Assembly (NCBI GenBank): GCA_035610835.1
Contig: CM069447.1
Location: 16,387,992-16,451,991, forward strand
Length of the DNA stretch: 64,000 nucleotides
Origin: Ophiura sarsii
Taxonomy: Eukaryota; Echinodermata; Ophiuroidea; Amphilepidida; Ophiuridae
Reading direction: 5' to 3'
Both the position numbers and the translations under genes were made by a program. Shown here piece by piece: positions 13,101 to 25,100 of the stretch; position 1 is the first letter of the stretch, and the number at the start of each line of letters is the position of its first letter. The notes under the pieces were generated by a model. It saw only the letters and a list, made by a program, of their open reading frames with translations, had not been told where the DNA came from and ran no database searches.

Positions 13101-16100
13101 ACGATGCAATTGAGACTAAGTACCTTGCCTAAGGATACAAACATGTTAGCCGTAGCGGGGCTCGAACTCGCAACCTTTGTATCGTGAGACCTGCGATCTA
13201 TCCGCTAGACCACATACGCTCTCATAAAATTCACCAAATAATATGTTCTAAACTGCTAAGCTATTGCTTTTAGAAATAAGGCCCACCTCTGTGACAATTT
13301 GATTCAGTATCACTTTCCAAACTGGCTGCCAGAATGGATAAGTTGATGTTAAATGACCTAACACATTTGTTTTGTATTGTAAATGACCATATTATGTGAA
13401 TGCTATCACATTAAAGTTAGGGTATTGGTAAATGTACAATTCTGGCAGCCATTTCAGAAAGTGCTACAGAATCAAAATTGTCACAGAGGGGCTGCCTTAT
13501 TTCTAAAAGTAATAGCATAGCAGTTTAGAACATACTATTTGGTGAATTTGATGTAATATACACTCTTACAAGATCTATTTTGGATTACCATACACTCATG
13601 TAGACTATTTTTACATTTACAGCGGCAATTTTGGTGGCCATCTTGGTTTTAAAGTATGTTATTACAATGCAAATATACTGGATATATGAGTTACTAGTTG
13701 TTTATTACATACCCCCAATGTTAAAACTATAATTTTATCATATATTTTGGTCGATATTATCCCATTTTATGGAATTCCAACAATTTGTTCAGTCAGTTTG
13801 GGACCCATTCTGGGGGCCATTTTGGATGTTTAAGTATGTTAACAAATCAAAAATACTAGATATGAGTAACTAGTGGTCTAATACATACACCCCATCATTA
13901 AAACTATATTTTCATCGTACATTTAGGTTGATATTATCTAATTTTATGGAATTTGACAATTATTTCAGCCACTTCGGGAACCATTTTAGGGGCCATTTTG
14001 GATTTTGAACTGGGTTAACAAAGCAAAAATATTGGATGAGCTACTAGTGGTCTAACGCATACATCTCATCGTTAAAATTATATTTTCATCATACATTTCG
14101 GTTGATATTAGCCTATTTTAAGGAATTTTTGACCACTTTAGACCAATTTCGACCATTAATTTGGCGGCCATTTTGGTTTTAAAGTATGTTTACAAAGAAA
14201 AAATACTAGGTATGAGCTCCTAGTGATCTAACACATACATCCCATTGTTAAAAATATATTCTGATCATATATGTTGGTTTATATATGCCAATATATGGAA
14301 TTTTACCATATTTGGCGGCCATTTTGGCGGCCATCTTGGATTTAGGTGTGTTAACAAAGCAAAACTTCTAGATATGAGTGTCTAGTGGTCTAATACATAC
14401 ATCCCACTATTACAACTATACTTTCACCATACAATTTGATTGCTATATGTCATTTTATGAGATTTGACCTGTTTTGGCGGCCATTTTGGACGCCATCTTG
14501 GATATCTGGAGAGCATCCCATTTTGTTTCACTGTTAACATCTAAAATGTGTTTAAGGACCCTAAAAGATACCTAAAAAGTTGGTTTGGTTTAGTACTGGG
14601 GGGGGTGCACGTGCACTCCCCTGTACATACCCGACTAATATACGAAATCAAATTATCTGAATATAGCAATGTTGCCGAACTGTGAACTTTCTGGCAACAA
14701 GAGTAGAAGTATACGCCCTATATTACCACCTGCTTTACTTAACAGGTATCTATGGAAGTCCCTGGAACATCTGGTATATACTAAATCCAATTTGTCGTAA
14801 TAAAATGGCTTCAGTATCAAAATGAATGTCATTATTTGTAACAAACGAAATATTGTAATTTTTCCAAAATGCGTCATTATCTGGCAACACTGCCGTTAAA
14901 GTATATAATACCCCCAAGCTGTTTTCATCAGATATGAGTAGGGTAAAGTCATCCCTTCCTCCTCCTATGAGGACAATATCCTGAGTGCCCTGGCAAGTAG
15001 TTTTTACGAGATGCAAAGATAGGCTAAAATATCAATTTTCTTAATATGTCAAAACTAGCAGTGTTGCCAGGTCAGAAAATACATCAAAACAATTTTATTT
15101 TATTTATTTTTTAATTTGTGTCTTAAGTATAAAGATGTGTTTTTATCAAGTTATAGCTACTTTTGAAAAAAATTCTTGCATATTGCTGCAATAAGATAAC
15201 GAATGTGCGGTAAATTTCGACTATTTTTAACTGATATTGACCAAAAATGGCTAAAATCTAAATTGGGCTGTTGCCATGGCAACGAGTAAAAGATTAACAA
15301 ACTAATCTCGTTTTTCTGATATGCTACCAAAGTACTTCAACCTGGCCAGGAAAAAAAAAAAAAAAAAATCGGCGAGCTTTGCCACCTATACTCGATATTT
15401 ACCTGAGATGACTCTTAAATTAGTATTTTCTTTGTACACCATTATATTCCACTGCCTAATCACTTTTATAACGGCGATTTAGCTACTGGCCGGTCATAAC
15501 TTCTCCAATTCCGAGATTAGGCAGGCCACTGTTTTGGTTTTGATGTAAATACCACATGGCCTGTCTTAATAGTCAACAAGGAGACTAACAGCCTGGAAAA
15601 CAGACACAGTATGGCCTTGGGGTCTTTGGTCGTGGCATGAGATAGACCTGGCAAGCACACGGTACCAGCATGTGGAGTTGTAGTGTCTAGGATGGTTAGA
15701 GTTAAACTTTTTTTCCTGCAAGAGATGCTTTTCCCACAAAACACTTTCTTTACCAAAGGTTTTAAATTGAACATCAGTAGTCTTGTAAATTAAATCTATT
15801 TTTAATTCTTTTTTTCTGTATGTATCTCCCCTTGTTATCTGGCTTTCCATAATATTGTTAATGTTAGCAATTACCCTATGATGGCACTTGACTGATGCAT
15901 ATTGTACAGATTTACCATATATACAAAACAGATTTGTCAGAAACCTTTCCCAACTTTTAAAGTCCATCTCAAGGATTTACTGAACCAATACTAGGCATGT
16001 TTGTACTTATTTTAATGCATTTTTGTGAACATTTTGTGCAATTGTGGAACTGTCGTCTGCAGACAACTGCCACATGGAAAATGTTAAGACATATCCAGGC

Positions 16101-19100
16101 ACTTGCGTGAATGCTGAAAGGATTACTGAACCAATACTAGGCATGTTTGTACTTATTTTAATGCATTTCTCATGGTGATTCCAAATATGGTGATATGGTG
16201 ATGACATTCAATAACTTTGACAGTTTTTTGAAAATTTGTGAAAATTTGGAATTGTCGTCTGCTGACGACTGCCGCATGGAAAGCGTTAACAAAAGTATAT
16301 CCTCACCAACTTGTTCTACATTTCTTTCTTTGTCACCAGGCTTTCCATAATACCTTGGAGGTGAGCAATTACCCCATGAGGGCACGCAGCAGGGAGGAGA
16401 AAGAAGAGCTAGCCTTTGTGACCAATATGAGAGGCATAGAAGTAGCAGAGATGGCTGTAAGTAAATTTAGTATGTCTTGCTGGATCACTGTTGCTTTTAT
16501 CCAGTGAAGCTTCATGTTTACTTTATGACTTTCATAAGCAGTAATAGGTTATGGTGAGCAATTACCCCCTGAGGGTACGCAACCGGGAAGAGAAGCAAGA
16601 GCTAGTGTTTGTGACCCATAATATGAGAGGCATAGAAGTAGCAGAAATGGCTGTAAGTAAATTTAGTATGTCTTGCTGGATCACTGTTGCTTTTATCCAG
16701 TGAAGCTTCATGTTTTCTATATGACATTCAAAAGTAAGGATAAGTTATGGTGAGCAATTACCCCCTGAGGGTACGCAACCGGGAAGAGAAGCAAGAGCTA
16801 GCGTTTGTGACCCATAATATGAGAGGCATAGAAGTTGCAGAGATGGCTGTAAGTACTGTAAAATACTATATTTTAACGGATACTTTATTTCACGAATCGA
16901 TGTTTACCGCTATTTTAGCTGGTATTTAATTTCACAAATGTAGAAATTTTGCTGTTGTTTTTCAATACATAATTGTTAGTTTTGCGAGTATTGATTTCGC
17001 AAATCCACATCCCTCACGAAATTTGTGAAATTAAATGGTTTTACAGTAATTCATTATGTCTTGCTGCTTCACTCTGGCTTGTGTCCAGTGAAGCTTCACG
17101 GTTACTTTGTGACATTCATAAGTAGTTTATGCAGGTTATGGTGCAGATTTCTATACAGTCAGAAATCAAGGCATGAAAATACCGTCTATTTTGTTCGCCC
17201 CGGCCCGCAAGTAAAGTGAGATTTAAAAAAGAAGAAAAAAAGAAATCGGTTCATTTTCAACTCGCGATTGTAAAGGATTGCCTCCATCAATTTTGATCAT
17301 CTTAGGCTCATTTTGAAGGGGAAGTCCTATTTATGTAAGATGTTATTTCCGATTTAATAAAAAACATGATTTTTATTACTATTTTTGAGTCGATAAAGAT
17401 GCATTTTCAATGCGATCGTAAACATCGTATTTTTGATGATTTTTAGACGTCATAGCAAAAACTTTATGCACAAGAAATGTTCCTAACGTATTAAACTTGA
17501 TCAAAAATATGTTTATTTGTAATACATTTTTGGACAGGGGTCAGGGCCACGATTTGTATTCACCTACGGTAAAAATATACGCCATTTTCCAACACACAGA
17601 AACTAAATCGTTTTTTCTAACAAAAGGTATTCAGCAGGATTCGAACCGAGGAGGGGAGAATCTATTAGATTACTAGTCCATATTCGTAACCGCTCGGCCA
17701 TAACTACTTACTGACGTGTCTATGTGTTCTCTATAATAATGAACTAGTGGTGAACTGTTGAGTATTCGACGAAATGTTAGCCAAATTGAACCCAGTTTCT
17801 AAATTGTATTTTAAATGTGAAAACTGTGTCGCTGCAAGCTAGGTTTAGATTCAATGTAAAGAGCAATAAATTGATGATCGTGAAAGGTTATTAATTTAAA
17901 GCTTTTAATGAGACAGGGGTCAGGGCCACGGGAAATATACCTTATTTTTTCAGTAATGACAAAAAAATCTTCTTCAGAAAAAGGCATTTTCAAGCAGAAA
18001 CGTCCCTGCAAACATGACTTTAGCATGTAAAAATAATTGATTAATATTTGATTGCTCCCCTTACTGAAAGTCCCCCTAGTCACATGGCGTTGAACCACAT
18101 TTAAATGCCTTAATGTTGTCATTGTATAAGGCTGACATTTTGGCATATTGAATTGCACGAGATCGACATCCTCTTTTCAAGGGAAACAAAATCTCTTTGT
18201 ATACAATAGACTCACTCAACGTTGGCATCTGACTGTATAAAGACGGAAAATGAAAATGGATTCATTGATGGCAATTGAATCTGGAATCATCTCAAATTAT
18301 TATGGGCATATTTCTAGATTGCTCATAATGTACAGAACCAAAATTTAATTCATTCAAATAAATGCTATCAATTGAAACCTCATTATTCAACCTAAAAGAT
18401 AGAATTAATGGGAGGATTTTTTACTTGACCTATTGTTGGATTCATTGCCGGCATTTTTCTGGATTTCTCATAATGTTTAAAACCAAAATTTAATTAATTC
18501 AAATAAATGCTATAAATTGAAGCCTCAAAATTCAATCTAAGGAGACGTAAAAAACACACCCTGTTTTACAGGCGGACAGACCTGTCAAGTAGGGTCCGTT
18601 GAACGGACTTTTTTTTTTTACCTACCTAAAATCTTCACAAATCGGGAATTTTGTTTAAAATGTATGAACAAAAGTTTTTGACAGATTTTCGGCAAAAAAA
18701 CCGGCTGATTCTACATGATTTGAAAAAAATGTATCTAAAAAGGATAGAATTGATGTGAATATGTTTTACTTGACCTATGGTCAGAGATCATCGGGAGATT
18801 AACATTCTTTATGAACTATGTACTCCTTTTTATTATCTTTCAGGCTCGTAAAGAAATCCTGGATGTCCAACCAAAGGCCAATACTAAGGTAGGTGCAGTG
18901 TAAGCAAACAAACAAAGAAGAAGGTCTGTCTCAGAAGCCCGCCCGCATTGGTATGTGAATTGAGCTACGGCGCATAGGTCTAGGCGCTGGGGGCTAAAAA
19001 ACTTCTATTTTTATTTTATTTTATTTTATTTTATTTTTTGATTTTTTTGTTGTTGATTTTTTTAAAAATTTTTTAAAAATATTTAAAAAGTTCTCTGTAA

Positions 19101-22100
19101 GCATGGATAAGCAACAACAAAAAATAGCAATTAAAAAAAAAAAAATCGCATACCTCATAGCATATTTTCTAAAAATTAAAAAAATTAAAAAAGTCGCACA
19201 GCACTTAGCTTTTTTGCACAATGTTTCTAAGACAGACTTTCCTCTTTGTTTGGCCTAAGCAAACAAACAATTAAAAATAACCACATAGACACATACAATT
19301 GTCTATATAATAATAATATTACCGTTCTTATATAGCGCTTTCCACAATGCAAGCACAGTCCAAAAGCGCTTTTGGCCAATTATTATGGATGCAAGTTTAG
19401 ATATCAGAACCCTTTGGTCGCTACACTTAGGCGGCTACCGGCTAATAGTACACATCCTATCAGCACTATTTCGATTTTTATACCCTAACCGCTCCCCAAA
19501 TATCGCTTGGGTCGTCGAGGCAATCGACACTATATAAGAATCTTGCCCAGTGATTCAAACATGTTGGCCGTAGCGGGCTAGAACTCACAGCCTTTGTATA
19601 ATGAATCCAGCGCTTTATCAACTCGACCACACATGCTCTCTTACTTGAGATGTTTAGATTTTCTTCTTTGTCATTGTGTGATGTTAATTACTTTTTGGAG
19701 ATCTCTAATTCTTCAATGCTATAAGAAGTTTTCCATTAAACATTATTGAGTTGTATGAAAGATAAATTATTTTGTCAATTATTTTGTTCTAATCAGAAAC
19801 TCCTTCAATTGTTGAGTGAGCGATTCCAATCCAGAGTAGGTGATATTGATATGCAGTATTGGTTATGGTTGATTTACACTAGACTGTGCCCCCACGTCCC
19901 TCTATATGGCTACCATCTTTAAAAATGGCGGACCAAAAAGAGGGACTGCAAAAATAATACGTACAAAAAGTGTGCGGTTTCTCTTGGATCTCGTGGAATT
20001 CTCGTGGAATTTTCCACAAGTATTTAGCATATATGAATATGCAAACGATCCACCGAGCATGCGCATTTGTGCCCAGCAACATCAGGAATACCACCCGATT
20101 GGTCCAATTCAAAAGCAGCGCTTAGAACGATCGCCGCGCCATGGGAGGCAAATCGTGTGCCCTAGCGCCTACGCCGCATGAAATTACCGGCACAGCTGTG
20201 GCATGACGGTGTGTGAATAAGCTCATGTTTATCAGCGCACACTGTTGGAACTGTATTTTTTCCAGTCTTCACATTTGAGCACCCTCGCAGGGGCAGTGTG
20301 TAAAATAGGGAAGACATGAGGATCGAGTCTAGATTTACACCGAGGGTGTTGGAAAATGGATCTAGTTTAAGGGAATTTAACTAATTCAAATTTTTTTAAT
20401 GAATTCTAACAACAGTATAGGTTGTGGTATATTTACTGTATGCAGTATTGGTTTTGGTGGATTTACATTGAAGGTGTTGGGAAATGGACCTTTTAGTTTT
20501 AGGGAATTTTACTAATTCAATTTTTAAAATGAATTTTAACAACAGCATAGGTGACAGGGACAACTTTTGGGAATTATAGAGATAATTCATATTTACTACT
20601 ATGATCCAAATATGTGTGTTGTGATATCTATTTTGTTCCTGAAGGTGTTGGGAAAAATGAACCTGCCATGGGGAAAATTTAATTAATTCATTACACCAGT
20701 GTGTGCCAAGGACACACCGGTGGCTCTCGCCTACACTTTTCAACATGTATGCCGAATACATCATGAGAAATGCCCTTAACAACTGGAATGGCGGACTGTC
20801 AATTGGAGGATGGCAGCTCAGTAAAGGTGCATTCATACTCACATCGTTACGCATCGGCCGACGTCGACGAACATCGGTGTGCGAGTTGAAGCAATGTCAA
20901 CTTTTGTCCGTCGACGTCGACCGATATGCAACGACACAAGATGAACGACCTTAATTTGCGGTATCCAGATGATACCACCCTTCTTACCGCTACCCTTGAG
21001 GATTTCCAGTGTGTGCTTGAGAAAGTAAACTAGAGAGTGAAGCTCTGGGACTGCATCTTAATATTGCTTGAATGTTCTCCTGTCAAAAACAGGTTGAAAT
21101 TTACAGTAAACATACTTATTTGCTGAAATTTACCGGTAAACTGAATGAGCGTTAAGAACTAACTGACTCCCTAACTTAACCCTAGGCTACATAATCGATC
21201 CTAGAATGGGAGAGCATCTGCAAGAGTGAGCATGGGTCAGTCAAACTTTTCGCACATAAAGCCTCTACAAGCGGGATCGTAAGCCTCTTCAAGTGGGATT
21301 GTAAGCCTCTACAATCTGGATTGCAAGCCTCTATAAGCAGGATTGTATTAAAGCCTACACTCTCACATAACGAGTAATCTTGTCTACAATTTCTCTTGAA
21401 AATGTGTGCGCTGTCTTACAGGTATCCGACACAAGTTATAAAATATTTTGTTGGATAGACAGATTTGTCAAAAAATTAATATTAATATTATAAAAAGAGT
21501 TAATATTACAGGTCGTCGTGCGAGTGCAACAATGTCGTAAGTGACATTTTGGCGAAATTGACTTTTTTATATATTTTGAAAGAGTAAGTAATTGCGCTAA
21601 TTTTAAGCTAATTTTGAAGTTCTAAAACAAATTAATTGTGTTTTAATTAATAAAAAACAATATCGTAAGTGCACTTTAATTTAATTTTATATTATTCTGA
21701 GTGCAACAACAACGTATCTACCACTTACGATGTTCTTGCACTCTGTTTTCTCATATTTTCTCAAGTTTTCTCAGTGCAATAATAACGTATCTGCCACATA
21801 CGTTGTTGTTGCACTCTGATTTTCATATTTTCTCAAGTTTTCTCAGTGCAATAATATCGTATCTGCCACATACGTTGTTGTTGCACTCTGATTTCTCATA
21901 TTTTCTCAAGTTTTCCAAGTGCAATAATAACGTATCTGACACATACGTTGTTGTTGAACTCACTAGATTTGTTATTGCAGATACGTTATCTAAAAATGTC
22001 AATATCTTTTCAAATACTTATTTTTATGACACGATGTTCAATTTATATCATCAAAGAAAATAATCTTTATACTTCCATAACATAATATGTTTACTCAAAA

Positions 22101-25100
22101 ACACAATAAGTATGAAAAACATAAAAATACTTCTCTTGCAAATACAGCAAAATGCAGATACGATATTGTTGCACTCGCACGACGAGGTGTGCTATCATTT
22201 TAACACTTACCACGCGTCTATAGATTCACCATGTACAAAACAGATTTGTCAGAAACCTTTCCCAACTTTTAAGGTTTATCTCAAGGATTACTGATCCAAT
22301 ACTAGGCATGTTTGTACTTATTTTAATGTTTTTATCATGTTGATTCCAAATATGGTAATGAAATTCAATAATTTTGAAATTTTTGAAACATTTTGTGAAA
22401 TTCTGGAATGTCGTCTGCAGACCGCTACCGCGTGGAAGCGTTAAGGACATTTTCTTCCTCACAATATTAGTAGGGGGTTCTCTTCCATTATTACAATTGA
22501 ATTGATAGGTCTTTACACCTTCCAGGCAGGCATCTGCAGACGACATTCCAAACTTTCACAAAATGTTTCAAAAATGTCAAAATTATTGAATTGAATTTCC
22601 ATATTTGGAATCACCATTAGAAATGCATTACATCAGTAAGTACAAACATGCCTAGTATTGGTTCAGTAATCCTTGAGATAGATCTTGAAAGTTGGGAAAG
22701 GTTTCTGAAAAATCTGTTTTGCATTTGGTAAAACCAATAGCCACATGGAAAGTGTTAATATTAATTATTTTAAACAATTTTTTACTCTAGGGCGGCGAGG
22801 GAGAAGAAGGCGATGACGAGTCGGAGGAGGGGGAGAAACGGGAACAGCCAGCAACCATCGGTAGTCTAGGCGCGCAGTACGGGGGCGCTAACGAGCTGTT
22901 CTACAGTCAGTTTGAGCTTCACACAAGACAACAAAAGCGAAACCAGATTGTGCTTCTGCAGGTAAGGCAACAAAAAAAAACCACCCAAAGAAGGTTTAAA
23001 GACACCACCACAATGCATTGCGTTTTTGTAAAAATGCCCTAATTTTGGTCTCGAATTTGTCTCGGTTCCCATAGACATATGCGCACAATCATGGCTTCAT
23101 ATAGTTGGAGCTCTTAGGTTCTAGTTTAGATCAATGAATAAATTAGTTATCAGTGTTCCTTTTTCTTATTTCTAAAACTTAAGATCTCGACAAATGCATC
23201 GTGTGAAAAAGCTTTAGTTGGCTGGCGTTTGCGCAATGCATTGTGGGAGGACCTTAAAATCTTCTTTGAAAAAACCCCAAACAACTACCTACTATGTGAT
23301 TCAATTATGACACATGGAAGCATAGAACCATATGTGCCAATGATCTGATTAAGATTTAAAATCACTATAGCTTCTGTGCAACAAATCAAGTATATAATGT
23401 TCAAGCTGTCATTCATCGCAAACGTAGAGGTTTATAAGCTACTTGCACGGTACAGATGGAACTATCGAAAGCGAGGCTCTCCCCTCACCATGCACGATCA
23501 CGCCACACTGCGTCGTGGTTTCACGCAGATTTGTGCATCGCGTGACGCGGTTTGGCGCGATGAGGGGAGAGCTTCGCTTTCATCCTAAAATGGCGATTGC
23601 GTGCAAGTAGCGTATATCAAAAGACGTTTCAACCCAATGTTTGTAATGTAAAAAAACAAAACAAACCAGAAATATGATTTCAAGGGTCAGAGGATTATGC
23701 ATAATTAATGATAACAAAAGTGCTAATTGAGGGAGTTCTTCTAACCACATCCATTAGACAACAGAAAAATCCCAACCCTGATCTATGGGCAAATGGACAT
23801 CTCAGGTAGGGTCAGTCTGTTGGGCATTTTGTTTTGTTGGGGGGGGGGGGGGGGGGGGGGGTTCAAACAATTTGGGAACATGTTGGAGAATTTTGTTTTA
23901 AATTAATTTTTTTATTAAATTTCCAAAAATGTTTGTTTAAAAAATGAAAAAGAAATCAATAAAATAAAAATGAAAAAATCAAAATGTTTGTAAAAACAAA
24001 AGCGTCAGTCGGGCCCGTAGATCTCCCCCCACCCTTTGCCTTACTCCCGTTTTGCGTTTGTCATCACTTTACACATTGTATCACCATGTCCAGGATGCCA
24101 TCCATCGCATCAAAGAAGCGTTCAACAAAGGGTTCACGGACGTCTTCAAACAGAGGGAGCAGGAGATCGCTCGTATCGGGGAGAAGAACCAGCGCATCGC
24201 CAAGATACTGGAGGACCTGATCAGCGGTGAGACGATGTGGCAGCCTGAGATGGACTCCAGCGAGAAACCGGAGAAACTGCTCACCGTGGAGGAAAACGAG
24301 GTAAGTGTCTTATTCAGGGTTCTAGCTACGGTGGGCGGCACTGGGCGGGGCCGCCCAGCATTGACAATATCCGCCCAGCACTGACAATATCCGCCCAGCA
24401 CTCTAAAAAAAAAGGTGTGTTTTTGTTTTATTTTTTAACAATTTGTGGATAAAATTATTAAACTGCCTCATAAAACAAGAAATTATGTGGCAGGAACCCT
24501 CAAAGTGCATTAAAAAACCCTAAAAAGACATTAAGAAGGCCTCTGGATCCCATGCCATGATCCACTGCACTTCGTTCGCTACACTTTCTCCGTTCGCCAT
24601 CAGTAAATTTACCCGGCACTAAAATGGTCCTGGCTAGAACCCTGGTCTTATTAGTTTTTAGTAGCGCTTTCCACGCGGCAGTCGTCTGCAGGCGGCAGTT
24701 CCAAAATTTCACAAAATGGGGGGCTGTTATCCCAAAACGCATGAAATTCATCAAGTGCTGTAACTTGTTAACTAATGTGATGTATATTAAAGTATACATT
24801 TTTGGAAAGGAAATGAGTCGGAGAATCCATTTTGGTATCAAATTTCAGTCGATTAGTTTTTAGTAGCACTTTCCACGCGGCAGTCGTCTGCAGACGGCAC
24901 AGTTCCAAAATTTCACAAAATGTTTCAAAAATTTCAGATTTTTTTAATGTCATCACCATATTTGGGATCATTGTGAGAAATGCATTAAAATAAGTACAAA
25001 CATGCCTAAAGTTTTATCAGTTTCAAATTGGCGAAGACTCCTTACAGCAGCGAATGAATACAAATTAAGGATGCAGGTGGGCGCACGAAGGCAACAAGCG

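Larger units (their letters stand above)
10864..15414. mobile_element. 4.55-kb palindromic (foldback) element with TTAA flanks
   Basis: The left end reads GAGTCATCTCAGGTAAATAT after TTAA (10860-10863) and the right end is its inverse before TTAA (15415-15418). The two arms can be followed inward through many matching blocks: the GGCAACGAGTAAAAGATTAA block, the GCACGTGCAC block, and the AAGATGGC/GCCATCTT blocks. They meet at about 13345-13438. The arms hold about seven diverged tandem units of 150-190 bp, each with a CCAAAATGGCCGCC-type motif followed by TTAGACCACTAG. The left arm alone carries a tRNA-like insert at about 12890-13222. There are no recognisable proteins; 74-residue frames in the arms are mirror images of each other and look fortuitous. 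Confidence 0.9.
10599..16339 (+). other. Intron 6, dominated by a 4.55-kb palindrome
   Basis: A 5.7-kb intron. It contains a B-box-like GGGTTCGAAACCCG at about 10818-10831, the palindromic element at 10864-15414, unassigned DNA at 15420-15890, and two adjacent diverged copies of the CACTTTCCACGCGGCA family (about 15890-16085 and 16100-16287) just upstream of exon 7. Confidence 0.6.
16457..18843 (+). other. Intron 7 region with exon copies and a tRNA-like sequence
   Basis: Beyond the two exon-7 copies it holds an inverted-repeat piece at about 16855-17050 (ACTGTAAAATACTATATTTT against TTAAATGGTTTTACAGT), a tRNA-Ser-like sequence (17626-17707, minus), two copies of ACAGGGGTCAGGGCCACG (17535, 17913), and a dispersed GACAGATTTTCGGCAAAAAA repeat at 18550-18740. 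Confidence 0.6.
18889..19796 (+). other. Intron 8, mostly two repeats
   Basis: Nearly all of it is an inverted-repeat element (18905-19258) and a tRNA-like SINE (about 19300-19645). Confidence 0.7.
19836..22790 (+). other. Intron 9, mixed repeats and a LINE fragment
   Basis: Contains a repeat of about 130 bp recurring at 19845, 20325 and 20440 (GCAGTATTGGTT and GGGAATTTNACTAATTCAA motifs), a reverse-transcriptase fragment at 20704-21030, a GCCTCTACAAG-type short tandem repeat at 21260-21340, an inverted-repeat element at 21513-22185, and two copies of the CACTTTCCACGCGGCA family (22204-22440; 22512-22757). Confidence 0.6.
22962..24093 (+). other. Intron 10
   Basis: Holds a palindromic element at 23431-23619 and a 23-G run at 23839-23861, followed by a dispersed repeat ending GTCGGGCCCGTAGA (23900-24025). 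The rest is unassigned. Confidence 0.6.

Noticed and set aside
21260..21340. GCCTCTACAAG repeats considered as a CRISPR-like array
   Set aside because: Short, irregular spacing, eukaryotic context and no cas genes.
24036..24401. Several overlapping frames around exon 11 on both strands
   Set aside because: Shadows of the GC-rich exon 11; only the frame starting at 24094 has a matching acceptor, donor and family similarity.
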